A stretch of 64,000 nucleotides of DNA. Source: Sphingomicrobium lutaoense. Lineage in GTDB: Bacteria; Pseudomonadota; Alphaproteobacteria; Sphingomonadales; Sphingomonadaceae. Position numbers and translations under genes: made by a program. Location: positions 815,317-879,316 of the forward strand of contig NZ_JACICF010000001.1 of assembly GCF_014195685.1 (NCBI RefSeq). The letters are read 5' to 3'. The notes under the pieces are model-generated. The model was not told the DNA's origin and did no database searches. It saw only the letters and a program-made list of their open reading frames with translations. Positions 40,803 through 49,801 of the stretch are shown here, piece by piece. Position 1 is the first letter of the stretch, and every line of letters begins with the position of its first letter.

Positions 40803-41855
40803 ATGAGCGCGCGACTTTATCTGGACCATGCGGCGGCAACGCCGCTTCACCCCGAGGCCCGTGACGCCATGTGGGAGGCGTTCGATTGCTGGGCCAATCC
40901 CAACAGCCCCTATGCCGAGGCGCGGCGCTGCAACGCCCTCATGGAAAAAGCGCGCTCGACCATCGCGGCGACCCTGGGCTGGGAGCATGACATCCTCTTC
41001 ACCAGCGGGGCCAGCGAAGCGATCGTCATGGCCGCACGCCGCGCCCGCATCGAAAGCCGGGCCCATAGCGCGACCGAACATGACGTCGTTCCCCACGGAA
41101 TGGGCGAGCAAAGCATCCGCATTCCGGTAGATGCCTCGGGCATTGTCGACATGGCAGCTCTCGACGAGGTGCTGGAGGAGGGGCCGGCGCTGGTCGCGAT
41201 CCAGCAGGTCAACAACGAGACCGGCGTGATCCAGCCCGTCGCCGAGATTTACGAGAAAGTGCGGGCCAGGGGTTCGCTACTCCTGTGCGATGCGGCGCAG
41301 GGAGCAGGGAAGATCGACCTTCCCGAAGCCGATTTCATCACGGTTTCGGGCCACAAGCTCGGCGGCCCTGCGGGCGTGGGGGCATTGCTGGCCAAGGATC
41401 TTACTCAAATCGAACCGGTGGGCGGACAGGAAAAGGGATATCGGCGCGGAACGCAGAATGTCCCGGCGATCTGCGGCTTTGCTGCGGCGGTCGAGGCGGA
41501 GCGTTTCCGCAAGGCGATGCCGCGTCTCAAGGAATTGCGACAAGCTTTTGAAAATACTGTCGAAGAGATGGGCGGGACTATTGTTGGCAAGGATGCGCCG
41601 CGCATTCCTACCATCGGCGGGATTGCCATGCCGGGAGCGACCTCTGCCTCGATGCTGGTGCAGCTCGATCTTGCCGGAATTTCGGTTTCATCGGGGTCGG
41701 CCTGTTCCTCGGGGGCCATGAAAGGCAGCCGCGTGGTTGCGGCGATGGGGCTGGGAGAGGATATCGCCAACCATTTCCTCCGCGTGAGCTTCGGTCCCGA
41801 GACGGACGAAGGCGACATCGAGCGCATGGTGGGCGAACTCCAGAAATTCGCATGA
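40803..41855 (+). CDS. Cysteine desulfurase (NifS/IscS class V aminotransferase), copy 1
   Basis: Protein of 350 residues that mobilises sulfur from cysteine as a persulfide. It has YLDHAAATPLHPEARDAM, the PLP Lys in VSGHKLGGPAG, the RRGTQN motif and the active-site loop SSGSACSSGAMKGS with its Cys. ATG 40803 is used because the family sequence begins at ARLYLDHAA. Its stop overlaps the start of a second, distinct desulfurase by 4 bases. With a ferredoxin gene next, it points to Fe-S assembly. Confidence 0.94.
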   Translation: MSARLYLDHAAATPLHPEARDAMWEAFDCWANPNSPYAEARRCNALMEKARSTIAATLGWEHDILFTSGASEAIVMAARRARIESRAHSATEHDVVPHGMGEQSIRIPVDASGIVDMAALDEVLEEGPALVAIQQVNNETGVIQPVAEIYEKVRARGSLLLCDAAQGAGKIDLPEADFITVSGHKLGGPAGVGALLAKDLTQIEPVGGQEKGYRRGTQNVPAICGFAAAVEAERFRKAMPRLKELRQAFENTVEEMGGTIVGKDAPRIPTIGGIAMPGATSASMLVQLDLAGISVSSGSACSSGAMKGSRVVAAMGLGEDIANHFLRVSFGPETDEGDIERMVGELQKFA

Positions 41856-42955
41856 TCTATCTCGATTACCAGGCAACCACTCCGCTGGCTCCCGAGGCAA
41901 GGGAAGCCATGGAGCCCTGGCTGGGTGAACAGTTCGCCAATCCCCATTCGCCTTATACGGCAGGGCGGATGGCGGCGGCTGCGATTTCGGTGGCACGCGA
42001 CCAGCTGTCCGACGCGATCGGCCTTCCGGGCGGGCAGGCGGTTTTCACGGGCTCGGCGACCGAGGCAATCAATTGGGCCATTCGCGGCACGATGGAGAAG
42101 CGTCCCGAGCGGTCGCACATCGTGACGATTGCCACCGAACATGCTGCGGTTCTCGACACGGTGGAATGGCTCGGACGGCGTCATGACGTCACCATTTTGC
42201 CCGTCGATTCCAATGGACTAGTCGATCTTGATCAGCTGCGTGAAGCGGTCAGCGAACGGACGGCGCTGGTCGCCGCGATGCTGGTCAACAATGAAATCGG
42301 GGTAATCCAGCCCGTCGACCGGATCGCCGAGATCGCCCATTCCAAGGGCGCATGGATGCTGTGCGATGCGGTTCAGGGCCTGGGCCGCATCCCCATTCCC
42401 GAGGGACCCGACCTGGTCGCGGTGAGCGGGCACAAGATCCACGGCCCCAAGGCGATCGGCGCCCTGTGGATGCGGGAAGGTTGTGAACCCGCTCCCCTGA
42501 TCCATGGCGGCGGACAGGAGGCAGGCCTGCGCTCGGGCACGCTCAGCCCGGCCTTGTGCGTGGGGTTCGGTGCGGCGGCAAAGCTTGCCGGGTCGAAGCA
42601 GAGTGAGGACCGCGCCCATGTCGCCCAGCTGTGGGAGGCGGCGACCGCAGTTTTGGGCCCCGAATGGACCATCAACGGGGACATCCAAAACCGATATAGA
42701 GGCAATCTCAATATCCGCCGCGAAGGCCTTGATGCGGCACGGCTTCTTGAGGAATGCCGTGACATCGCCATGTCGCTGGGCAGCGCCTGCGCTTCGGGAT
42801 CGGGCAGGCCCAGCCATGTGCTGCGCGCGCTCGGCCTCAGCGATCGCGAGGCCCGTTCGAGCATTCGCCTGGGCTTCGGGCGATATACCGATAAAGGCGA
42901 TCTGACCGAGGCCATCGGGCGCATCAACGAGGCAGCAAGGAAACAGGGCGTATGA
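41852..42955 (+). CDS. Cysteine desulfurase (NifS/IscS class V aminotransferase), copy 2
   Basis: Protein of 367 residues: MIYLDYQATTPLAPEAREAM, the His before PLP in TEHAAV, PLP Lys in VSGHKIHGPKAIG, GGGQEAGLRSGT and the catalytic Cys in LGSACASGSGRPSHVL. It differs clearly from the preceding copy (for example SGHKIHG versus SGHKLGG), so it is not a recent duplicate. It overlaps both neighbours by 4 bases in a three-gene operon with the ferredoxin. No scaffold genes (iscU, sufB) are nearby. Confidence 0.95.
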   Translation: MIYLDYQATTPLAPEAREAMEPWLGEQFANPHSPYTAGRMAAAAISVARDQLSDAIGLPGGQAVFTGSATEAINWAIRGTMEKRPERSHIVTIATEHAAVLDTVEWLGRRHDVTILPVDSNGLVDLDQLREAVSERTALVAAMLVNNEIGVIQPVDRIAEIAHSKGAWMLCDAVQGLGRIPIPEGPDLVAVSGHKIHGPKAIGALWMREGCEPAPLIHGGGQEAGLRSGTLSPALCVGFGAAAKLAGSKQSEDRAHVAQLWEAATAVLGPEWTINGDIQNRYRGNLNIRREGLDAARLLEECRDIAMSLGSACASGSGRPSHVLRALGLSDREARSSIRLGFGRYTDKGDLTEAIGRINEAARKQGV

Positions 42956-43284
42956 CCAGGGTCCGCTTCCTGAAGCCCAATGGCGAAATCGACCGAGAGG
43001 TCGAAGCCGAGCCCGGCACCAATCTCCTTGCACTCGCGCAAGCGAACGGCCAACCGCTCGAAGGCACCTGCGAGGGCTCGATGGCCTGTTCGACCTGCCA
43101 TGTCATCGTCGCCGACGAGGATTTCGACCGGCTCAGCCCAATGTGCGAGGAAGAGGACGATCTTCTGGATCTTGCCGCCCATGTCACTCGTCATTCACGC
43201 CTCGCCTGCCAGGTCGAGGTGCCTGCCGATGGCACCCTTACGGTGCGGATGCCCGGCGAAGTGCATAATCTCGAAAACCGCTGA
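42952..43284 (+). CDS. 2Fe-2S ferredoxin, ISC/adrenodoxin type
   Basis: Protein of 110 residues with the cluster ligands Cys40, Cys46, Cys49 (CEGSMACSTC) and Cys86 (LACQV), the spacing of vertebrate-type/ISC ferredoxins. The LDLAAHVTRHSRLACQ segment is typical. It overlaps the second cysteine desulfurase by 4 bases and so probably supplies electrons for Fe-S cluster assembly, or for another redox partner. Confidence 0.96.
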   Translation: MTRVRFLKPNGEIDREVEAEPGTNLLALAQANGQPLEGTCEGSMACSTCHVIVADEDFDRLSPMCEEEDDLLDLAAHVTRHSRLACQVEVPADGTLTVRMPGEVHNLENR

Positions 43285-43315
43285 CTTGCATTCGAGGCGC
43301 GCTGTCGCCATATGA

Positions 43316-43410
43316 GCCTCGGAAGTCGGCGGACGGCTCGTCCGTGAACCTGGTCAGGCCCGGAAGGGAGCAGCCACAACGGTTTACAGCCGGGTCGTCG
43401 GCTTCCACCT
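43316..43410 (+). ncRNA. ffs: Signal recognition particle RNA, small bacterial type (4.5S)
   Basis: The conserved domain IV is recognised: GTGAACCTGGTCAGGCCCGG, with a GGAA tetraloop, then AGCAGCC and the trailing ACGGTTTACAGCCGGG. Flanking strands GGAAGTCGGC and GTCGGCTTCC pair into a terminal helix. It lies between the ferredoxin gene and dnaX, a common location in alphaproteobacteria. The ends are approximate. Confidence 0.93.
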
Positions 43411-43500
43411 CCTCACATTTCACACAACGGGCGCGTCGCGGCATTTCCGCCGTGCAGAAGGCATGGTATTCGCCGGGCTGCCTGCCTACAGTCCTTGGCA

Positions 43501-45255
43501 ATGACTGATGATCACGAATCGCCGCTTCCCGACGAAGACACCGAACGCGACACGCTGACCATGGGACTGGGGCTCGACGAGCCCGGCCAGCCCGCGACGC
43601 CCGCTGCCCAGCCGGGAAGCCAGGCTTCGTCCTCCGGCGACGATGGCTATCGCGTTCTTGCCCGCAAATATCGTCCGCAGACCTTTGCCGAACTGATCGG
43701 GCAGGACGCGATGATCCAGACGCTTGCCAATGCGATCGAGCGCGACCGGATTGCCCATGCCTTCCTGATGACCGGGGTGCGCGGGGTCGGGAAGACCTCG
43801 ACCGCGCGACTGATCGCCAAGTCGCTTAACTGTGTCGGCGCCGACGGGCAGGGCGGCCCGACGATCACGCCATGCGGCCAGTGCGAACCCTGTATCGCGA
43901 TCACCGAAGGGCGGCATATCGACGTGGTCGAGATGGATGCCGCCAGCCACACCGGCGTCGATGACGTGCGCGAGATTATCGAGGCCGTGCGCTATGCCGC
44001 GGTCTCGGCACGCTACAAGATCTACATCATCGACGAAGTCCATATGCTCTCGAAAAACGCCTTCAACGCCTTGTTGAAGACGCTCGAGGAGCCGCCGGCG
44101 CATGTGAAGTTCATCTTCGCGACGACCGAGATCGACAAGGTGCCGGTCACGGTACTTTCACGCTGCCAGCGTTTCGATCTTCGCCGCATTCCAACCGAGC
44201 TTCTCGCGCGTCATTTCGGCAAGGTGGCCGAGGCCGAAGGTGTCGAAGTTGAGGATGAGGCACTGACCGTCATTGCCCGCGCCGCCGAAGGTTCGGCGCG
44301 CGACGGATTGTCGCTGCTCGACCAGGCGATCGCGCATGGCGAGGACAAGGTGAGCGCCGATGCGATCCGCAAGATGCTCGGTCTTGCCGACCGCGGTCGG
44401 ACGCAGCGCGTTCTCGACGCGGTCATCGCGGGAGATGTTCCGGGCCTCCTCGGGCAGCTCGACGAAACGCACAGCCTCGGGATCGACCCGGCGGCCTTGA
44501 TGCGCGGGCTGATGGAAAGCGTTCATGCGATCAGCCGAGCCAAGGCGGGCGGGGTGGGGGACATCCTTCGCTCCGAGGAAGACCGGGCGGCGGCATCGGC
44601 CCACGCCGAGAAACTTGGCTGGCCCCAGCTTCACATGCTCTGGCAATTGATGCTCAAGGGCCTATCGGACCTGCAGGTCGCGCCCGACCCCAGGGAAGCG
44701 CTCGACATGGCGCTCCTCCGACTGGTCCATGCCGCAGGAATGCCCGATCCGGGCGCGGTGATCGACGCTCTCTCGCAAGGCAGGAGCGTTCCGGCGCGCG
44801 CGCTTTCGCCGGGCGAGACGCCTGGCGATAACGGCGCGGAAGCACCTGACGCCCGGCAAGCTGCCGCGCCGCAATCCGAGGAAAAAGCGGCTTTGCCTGC
44901 CGATTTCCAGGCCTTCATCGCCGCGCTCGACGATGCCGGCAATCATGCCATCGCGGTCGAATTGCACGACAAGGTAGGGCTGGTCGAATATGCGCCGCCC
45001 AAGCTCAGCTTGCAGCCGCGCGCGCCGCTCGACGGCAATTTCAGCCGCGATCTTGCGACCAAGGCCAAGGCCGCGACCGGAGAAAATTGGGAGATCGTCC
45101 TTGCCGAAAGCGGCGGCGAACCCACATTGAGGGAACAGGAGCAGATGGCCGAGGCCAAGGCTCGTGAAGACATTCTCGCGCATCCGATGGTGAAAGCGGT
45201 CACCAGCACTTTCCCGGACGCTGCGCTCGAAACGGTTAAATCGAAAGGCAGCTGA
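43501..45255 (+). CDS. dnaX: DNA polymerase III subunits gamma and tau
   Basis: Clamp-loader ATPase of 584 residues. After a low-complexity N-terminus (about 1-50) it shows RKYRPQTFAELIGQDAM, Walker A GVRGVGKTSTAR, zinc-binding cysteines (ending CGQCEPC), Walker B IIDEVHML, sensor 1 ATTEIDKVPVTVLSRCQ and a C-terminal tau region. ATG 43501 is preferred to an in-frame TTG at 43495. It sits directly upstream of ybaB, a classic pairing. Confidence 0.97.
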   Translation: MTDDHESPLPDEDTERDTLTMGLGLDEPGQPATPAAQPGSQASSSGDDGYRVLARKYRPQTFAELIGQDAMIQTLANAIERDRIAHAFLMTGVRGVGKTSTARLIAKSLNCVGADGQGGPTITPCGQCEPCIAITEGRHIDVVEMDAASHTGVDDVREIIEAVRYAAVSARYKIYIIDEVHMLSKNAFNALLKTLEEPPAHVKFIFATTEIDKVPVTVLSRCQRFDLRRIPTELLARHFGKVAEAEGVEVEDEALTVIARAAEGSARDGLSLLDQAIAHGEDKVSADAIRKMLGLADRGRTQRVLDAVIAGDVPGLLGQLDETHSLGIDPAALMRGLMESVHAISRAKAGGVGDILRSEEDRAAASAHAEKLGWPQLHMLWQLMLKGLSDLQVAPDPREALDMALLRLVHAAGMPDPGAVIDALSQGRSVPARALSPGETPGDNGAEAPDARQAAAPQSEEKAALPADFQAFIAALDDAGNHAIAVELHDKVGLVEYAPPKLSLQPRAPLDGNFSRDLATKAKAATGENWEIVLAESGGEPTLREQEQMAEAKAREDILAHPMVKAVTSTFPDAALETVKSKGS

Positions 45256-45256
45256 C

Positions 45257-45583
45257 ATGCCCAATATGGACGACATCCTCAAAATGGCGCAGCAGGCGCA
45301 GGAAGACCTGCAGCGCGCGCAGGCCGAGCTCGACAAGGTCGAGGTCGAAGGAACTTCGGGCGGCGGTCTCGTCAAGATCCGCGCTTCGGCCAAGGGCCGG
45401 ATCATCGGCGTTTCGATCGACGAAAGCCTGATGGTGCCCGACGACAAGGGCATGCTCGAGGATCTCATCGCCGCGGCTTTCAACGATGCCAAGCTGAAGG
45501 CCGACCAGGCCGCCGCCGAGGAAATGAAAAAGGCGGTCCCGGCAGGCTTTCCGATGCCCCCCGGCATGAAGATGCCCTTCTAA
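45257..45583 (+). CDS. YbaB/EbfC family nucleoid-associated protein
   Basis: DNA-binding homodimer of 108 residues; dnaX-ybaB co-localisation is conserved. N-terminal helix MDDILKMAQQAQEDLQRAQAEL and the beta-hairpin VKIRASAKGRIIGVSIDESL, then LEDLIAAAFNDAKLKADQAA and a Met/Pro-rich tail GFPMPPGMKMPF. ATG 45257 lies one base after the dnaX stop, so the two are probably translated from one message. Confidence 0.96.
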   Translation: MPNMDDILKMAQQAQEDLQRAQAELDKVEVEGTSGGGLVKIRASAKGRIIGVSIDESLMVPDDKGMLEDLIAAAFNDAKLKADQAAAEEMKKAVPAGFPMPPGMKMPF

Positions 45584-45611
45584 ACACTTGCCAAAAGGCG
45601 CGCTTTGGTCA

Positions 45612-45631
45612 TGTTGACAAAAAAGTCAGCA
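45612..45631 (+). promoter_or_regulatory. Inverted repeat, possible operator before the acyl-CoA synthetase gene
   Basis: TGTTGAC-aaaaaa-GTCAGCA, 7-bp arms with one mismatch, overlapping a TTGACA. It lies 15 bases before the GTG start. The form resembles a TetR-type operator; the regulator is unknown. Confidence 0.4.
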
Positions 45632-45646
45632 TGAGGAGACAGGCGC

Positions 45647-47281
45647 GTGACCATCAGGCTTGGAACCATGCAGGACTGGCCGCTCAACGTGATGCGGCTG
45701 GTCGATCATGCCGAACGCGAGCATGGCGAGAATGAAGTCGTGTCGGCCTGGGCCGATGGCAGCCTGACGCGCACCAACTGGGGCGAGATCACCGCCAAGG
45801 CGCGCAAGATGGCGCAGGCCCTCGAAGCGGCGGGGATCGGCAAAGGCGACCGGGTCGCGACCCTCGCGATGAACCATGAGCGCCATCTCATCAGCTGGTA
45901 TGGCACGATCGGAATGGGCGGGGTGCTGCACACCATCAACCCCCGCCTCTTTCCCGAGCAGCTCGCCTATATCGCCAACCATGCCGAGGACCGCGTGCTG
46001 CTTTACGACGCAGCCTTCAAGCCGCTCGTCGACGCGATGAAGCCCGCTTGGAAAACGATCGAGAAATATGTCGTCTACGACCCGCCCGCCGACTGGGAGG
46101 GCGATGAGGGTTTCGAGGACTGGATCGCCGCGCAGGACGGCGACTATCAATGGGTCGACGCCGATGAACGCGATCCCATCGGGCTCTGCTACACCTCGGG
46201 CACGACGGGCAATCCCAAGGGCGTGATTTACGAACATCGTTCGATGGTCCTCCACGCTCTGGCCGAGATCCAGCCCGATTGCTTCAACCTCTCCGAGCGC
46301 TCCTGCGCCTTGCCCATCGTCCCGATGTTTCACGCCAATGCCTGGGGCCTTCCCTGGGCCGCGCCTCTCACCGGCTGCAAACTGGTGCTGTCGGCCGATT
46401 ATAGCGCGCCCCGCATGGTCGACCTCTTCACCAACGAAAAGGTCACCCATTCGGCGGGCGTACCGACCATCTGGGTCGACATGATCGCCCATATCGAGAA
46501 GACCGGCGCGAACCTCGGCGCGCTCGAGACCGTCACCATCGGCGGTTCTGCGGCACCGCGCGCCATGATCAAATGGTTTAGGGCGCGCGGCATCGATGTC
46601 GGCCACGCCTGGGGGATGACCGAATTGTCGCCGATCGGCAGCCTTGCCGGCAAGCCCGCCGGCTGGGACGAAATGAGCGAGGAAGAACAGCTCGACTATA
46701 CCGCGCGGCAGGGAAGGGTGCCTTTCGGCATCGAGATGCGGATCGTTGGCGACGATGGCGAAATCCTGCCCCGCGACGGCAAGAGTTCGGGTAACCTCCA
46801 GGTGCGCGGCGCCTGGGTTGTCGATCGCTATTTCAAGGCCGACGAACCCGCCACCGACGAGGATGGCTGGTTCGACACCGGCGATGTCGCCTGCCTCCAT
46901 CCCGACGGTTCGATGCAGATTACCGACCGGTCGAAGGACGTGATCAAGTCGGGCGGGGAATGGATTTCCTCGATCGAACTGGAAAATGCCGCGGTCGGCA
47001 TCGATGGCGTCCACGAAGCGGCGAGCATCGGCATCTTCCATCCCAAGTGGGACGAACGGCCGCTCCTCGTCTGCGTACGCGAACCCGGCAGCGAGATTAC
47101 CGCAGAGGAAGTGATCGCGGGGCTCGACGGGCAGGTCGCCAAATGGTGGCTTCCCGATGCGGTCGAATTCGTCGACGAGCTGCCGCACACCGCGACCGGC
47201 AAATTATCGAAAAAGACGCTGCGCGAACAGTTTAAGGACTATCGCTTCGAAGGCGTCGAGGAAATGGTCGGGCGGGACTAG
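45647..47281 (+). CDS. Long/medium-chain acyl-CoA synthetase (AMP-forming)
   Basis: Protein of 544 residues of the ANL superfamily: A3 motif [27 protein letters not shown]5 [13 protein letters not shown]7 [15 protein letters not shown]8 [16 protein letters not shown] and the C-terminal catalytic Lys in [13 protein letters not shown]. It activates a fatty or other carboxylic acid as the CoA thioester. The FHANAWG and [13 protein letters not shown] forms resemble medium/long-chain ligases of FadD3/DmdB kind. GTG 45647 follows AGGAGAC. It is separated from ybaB by a gap with a candidate operator. Confidence 0.93.
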   Translation: MTIRLGTMQDWPLNVMRLVDHAEREHGENEVVSAWADGSLTRTNWGEITAKARKMAQALEAAGIGKGDRVATLAMNHERHLISWYGTIGMGGVLHTINPRLFPEQLAYIANHAEDRVLLYDAAFKPLVDAMKPAWKTIEKYVVYDPPADWEGDEGFEDWIAAQDGDYQWVDADERDPIGLCYTSGTTGNPKGVIYEHRSMVLHALAEIQPDCFNLSERSCALPIVPMFHANAWGLPWAAPLTGCKLVLSADYSAPRMVDLFTNEKVTHSAGVPTIWVDMIAHIEKTGANLGALETVTIGGSAAPRAMIKWFRARGIDVGHAWGMTELSPIGSLAGKPAGWDEMSEEEQLDYTARQGRVPFGIEMRIVGDDGEILPRDGKSSGNLQVRGAWVVDRYFKADEPATDEDGWFDTGDVACLHPDGSMQITDRSKDVIKSGGEWISSIELENAAVGIDGVHEAASIGIFHPKWDERPLLVCVREPGSEITAEEVIAGLDGQVAKWWLPDAVEFVDELPHTATGKLSKKTLREQFKDYRFEGVEEMVGRD

Positions 47282-47675
47282 AGGGGTCCGCGCCCGACAG
47301 TCGTACGCGTTCCCGCTCGGCCCCGAACGCGCCTGTCAATATTTGATTGAGGAACGACGAACCCGGTCCTGGGCCGGGGAGGTCTCGCTTGCCGAGCTCA
47401 AGGCGAAGCGTCGGATGGCTGGCGACGGTCCTTCTACCCTTCGGGCCGCACCCACCTAGGTCGTGGCCAATCCCGCGACAGGTTCATCGTTCCTCTGAGA
47501 GCCCTGATAACCGCGTGGTCTTCGCTTTTCGCGTCCAAAAGCATCCGTTTCGGCAAGCTTGTCTGCCTTTTCCGGTCCATTTCGGAGCATTGATCGCCGC
47601 CATTGCGTCACGCGGCCCTTTTCGCTACGCGGTCGCCAACCTTTTCAACCCTTTTTCCAAGGACATCCGCGACCC
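47282..47675 (+). other. 394-base non-coding gap before ettA
   Basis: No protein with recognisable family sequence and no canonical RNA was found. It contains a short hairpin (CCCGG-7-CCGGG near 47369) and a pyrimidine-rich run with TTTTT shortly before the ettA ATG. The high GC and frequent AACC/CCTTTT blocks look like a long leader or an unidentified RNA. A tmRNA tag sequence was looked for and not seen. Confidence 0.5.
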
Positions 47676-49355
47676 ATGGCCGCCCAGTATAGCTACGTGA
47701 TGAAAGGCCTGACCAAGGGCTTTCCCGGCACCCGCAAGCCGATCCTCAACAATATCAACCTGCAATTCTATCTCGGCACCAAGATCGGGATCGTCGGCCC
47801 CAACGGTTCGGGCAAGTCCACGCTCATGAAAATCATGGCGGGCCGCGACAAGGAATATCAGGGCGAGGCATGGGCCGGCGAGAATATCACCGTCGGTTAT
47901 CTCGAACAGGAGCCGCAGCTCGATCCGTCCAAGACGGTCAAGGAAAATGTCATGGACGGCGTGCGCGAGGTCGCTGACCTCGTCGATCGGTTCAACGAGA
48001 TTTCCACGCTGATGGCCGATCCTCCCGAGGATGCCGATTTCGACGCGCTGATGGCCGAGATGGGCGAACTCCAGGAAAAGATCGATGCGGTCGATGGCTG
48101 GACGCTCGACAACCAGCTCGAGATCGCGATGGAAGCGCTGCGCTGCCCGCCGGGTGACAGCAGCGTCGAAAATCTGTCGGGCGGTGAAAAGCGCCGTGTC
48201 GCACTGTGCCGCCTGCTGCTCGAAAAGCCCTCGATCCTGCTGCTTGACGAACCGACCAACCATCTCGACGCCGAAAGCGTCCAGTGGCTCGAAAAGCATC
48301 TGATGGATTATCCGGGCAACGTCATCCTCGTTACCCACGATCGCTACTTCCTCGACAATGTCGTGAACTGGATCCTCGAGCTCGATCGCGGCGCCTATTA
48401 TGTCTACGAAGGCAATTATTCGACCTACCTCGAGAAGAAGGCCAAGCGCCTCGAGCAGGAAGAGCGCGAGGACGCCGGCAAGCAGAAGGCGATCAAGGAC
48501 GAACTGGACTGGATCCGCAAGAATCCCAAGGGTCGCCAGACCAAGTCCAAGGCGCGTCTCAAGAATTTCGATGCGCTGATGGAAAGCCAGGAAAGCCGCG
48601 CGCCCGGCAAGGCGCAAATCCTCATCCAGGTGCCCGAGCGCCTCGGCGGCAATGTCATCGACGTCGAAGGCGTGTCCAAGGCCTATGGCGACAAGCTTCT
48701 GTTCGAAGACCTGACCTTCTCGCTGCCGCGCGGCGGTATCGTCGGGGTGATCGGTCCCAACGGCGCGGGCAAGACCACGTTGTTCAAGCTGATCACCGGA
48801 CAGGAAGAACCCGACGAAGGCACGGTCAAGATCGGCGAGACGGTCAAGCTCGGCTATGTCGACCAGTCGCGCGACGAACTCGATCCCGACAAGAATGTCT
48901 GGGAAGAGGTGTCGGACGGGCTCGATATCTTCAAGCTGGGCAAGCATGAAGTGCCCACGCGCGCCTATGTCGGCGCCTTCAACTTCAAGGGCACCGACCA
49001 GCAGAAGAAGGTCGGCCAGCTTTCGGGGGGTGAACGCAACCGCGTCCATCTCGCCAAAATGCTGAAGGAGGGCGGCAACGTGCTGCTGCTCGACGAACCG
49101 ACCAACGATCTCGACGTCGAAACGCTACGCGCCCTTGAAGATGCATTGGAAAGCTTCGCGGGCTGCGCGGTGGTCATCAGCCACGACCGCTTCTTCCTCG
49201 ATCGCTTGGCGACGCATATCCTGGCGTTCGAAGGCGACAGCCATGTCGAATGGTTCGAAGGCAATTTCGAGGCCTATGAGGAAGACAAGCGTCGTCGCCT
49301 CGGTCCCGAGGCCGACCGTCCGCACCGGGTGACCTACAAGAAGCTGACCCGCTAG
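47676..49355 (+). CDS. ettA: Energy-dependent translational throttle protein EttA (ABC-F)
   Basis: Cytoplasmic ABC-F ATPase of 559 residues that binds the ribosomal E site. Two nucleotide-binding domains: Walker A GPNGSGKS and GPNGAGKT, signature LSGGEKRRVAL and LSGGERNRVHL, Walker B LLLDEPTNHLD and LLLDEPTNDLD. The arm/linker region is KKAKRLEQEEREDAGKQKAI. ATG 47676 begins MAAQYSYVMKGLTK; no nearby ribosome site is strong. A strong terminator follows. Confidence 0.96.
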   Translation: MAAQYSYVMKGLTKGFPGTRKPILNNINLQFYLGTKIGIVGPNGSGKSTLMKIMAGRDKEYQGEAWAGENITVGYLEQEPQLDPSKTVKENVMDGVREVADLVDRFNEISTLMADPPEDADFDALMAEMGELQEKIDAVDGWTLDNQLEIAMEALRCPPGDSSVENLSGGEKRRVALCRLLLEKPSILLLDEPTNHLDAESVQWLEKHLMDYPGNVILVTHDRYFLDNVVNWILELDRGAYYVYEGNYSTYLEKKAKRLEQEEREDAGKQKAIKDELDWIRKNPKGRQTKSKARLKNFDALMESQESRAPGKAQILIQVPERLGGNVIDVEGVSKAYGDKLLFEDLTFSLPRGGIVGVIGPNGAGKTTLFKLITGQEEPDEGTVKIGETVKLGYVDQSRDELDPDKNVWEEVSDGLDIFKLGKHEVPTRAYVGAFNFKGTDQQKKVGQLSGGERNRVHLAKMLKEGGNVLLLDEPTNDLDVETLRALEDALESFAGCAVVISHDRFFLDRLATHILAFEGDSHVEWFEGNFEAYEEDKRRRLGPEADRPHRVTYKKLTR

Positions 49356-49366
49356 GAAAAACAGGC

Positions 49367-49408
49367 GCGGGGGAGGGGGCGGACCCGCTCCCCCGCAGCC
49401 TTATTTTT
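49367..49408 (+). terminator. Rho-independent terminator after ettA
   Basis: Perfect 9-bp stem GCGGGGGAG/CTCCCCCGC (49367-49396) with a 12-base loop, then a T-rich tail TTATTTTT. The reverse complement has AAAAA before the stem, so the element serves ettA. Confidence 0.88.
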
Positions 49409-49754
49409 CGTCGCCTTTTTCGCCTTTTTCCCGCGCCTCGATCTCGATGCGGGCGCCCTTGTCGCCTTCGCGTGCTGCCTGCCGTGCCTTGGCCGCGGCC
49501 TTTTCGGCGGCCTCGGCGGCCTTTTCCGCGGCTTCGAGGATCTTCAGCCGCACCTTCTCGGCGATGGGGCCGGCTTCCTCGCGCAACCTCTCCGCTTCGG
49601 TGCGCGCGCGCCGGACGGCTTCATGCGCTTCCTCGAGTGCCACGGTGCGGGCTTCCGCTGCAGCGGCCAGCGCTTCGTCACGTGCGGCGAGCGCCGCCTT
49701 CTTGGCGCGCTCATAATGCTCTTTCGCTTTCTCACGGGCGTCTTCCACGCGCAT
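49401..49754 (-). CDS. Alanine-rich coiled-coil protein
   Basis: Protein of 117 residues that is one long charged amphipathic helix: EKAKEHYERAKKAALAARDEALAAAAEARTV and EAAEKAAEAAEKAAAKARQAA. There are no catalytic motifs or membrane segments. ATG 49754 is in frame with an ATG at 49757. The composition resembles late-embryogenesis-like or H1-like stress proteins, but this is only a composition match. A palindrome overlaps its promoter region. Confidence 0.7.
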   Translation of the reverse strand: MRVEDAREKAKEHYERAKKAALAARDEALAAAAEARTVALEEAHEAVRRARTEAERLREEAGPIAEKVRLKILEAAEKAAEAAEKAAAKARQAAREGDKGARIEIEAREKGEKGDEK

Positions 49755-49778
49755 CACATTCCTCCCTGGCTGTCTTGC

Positions 49779-49798
49779 CGTATTAGTGATATAATACG
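49779..49798. promoter_or_regulatory. Palindrome overlapping back-to-back -10 elements
   Basis: CGTATTA-gtgata-TAATACG, 7-bp perfect arms. It overlaps a consensus TATAAT on the plus strand (49790-49795), and on the minus strand TATTAT faces the coiled-coil gene. It could be a repressor operator of a divergent promoter. Confidence 0.45.
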
Positions 49799-49801
49799 CC
49801 T

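Noticed and set aside
47282-47675. Possible tmRNA or 6S RNA in the gap before ettA.
   Set aside because: No alanine-rich tag codons, no tRNA-like ends, and no recognisable 6S internal-loop motif could be seen; kept only as an unexplained gap.
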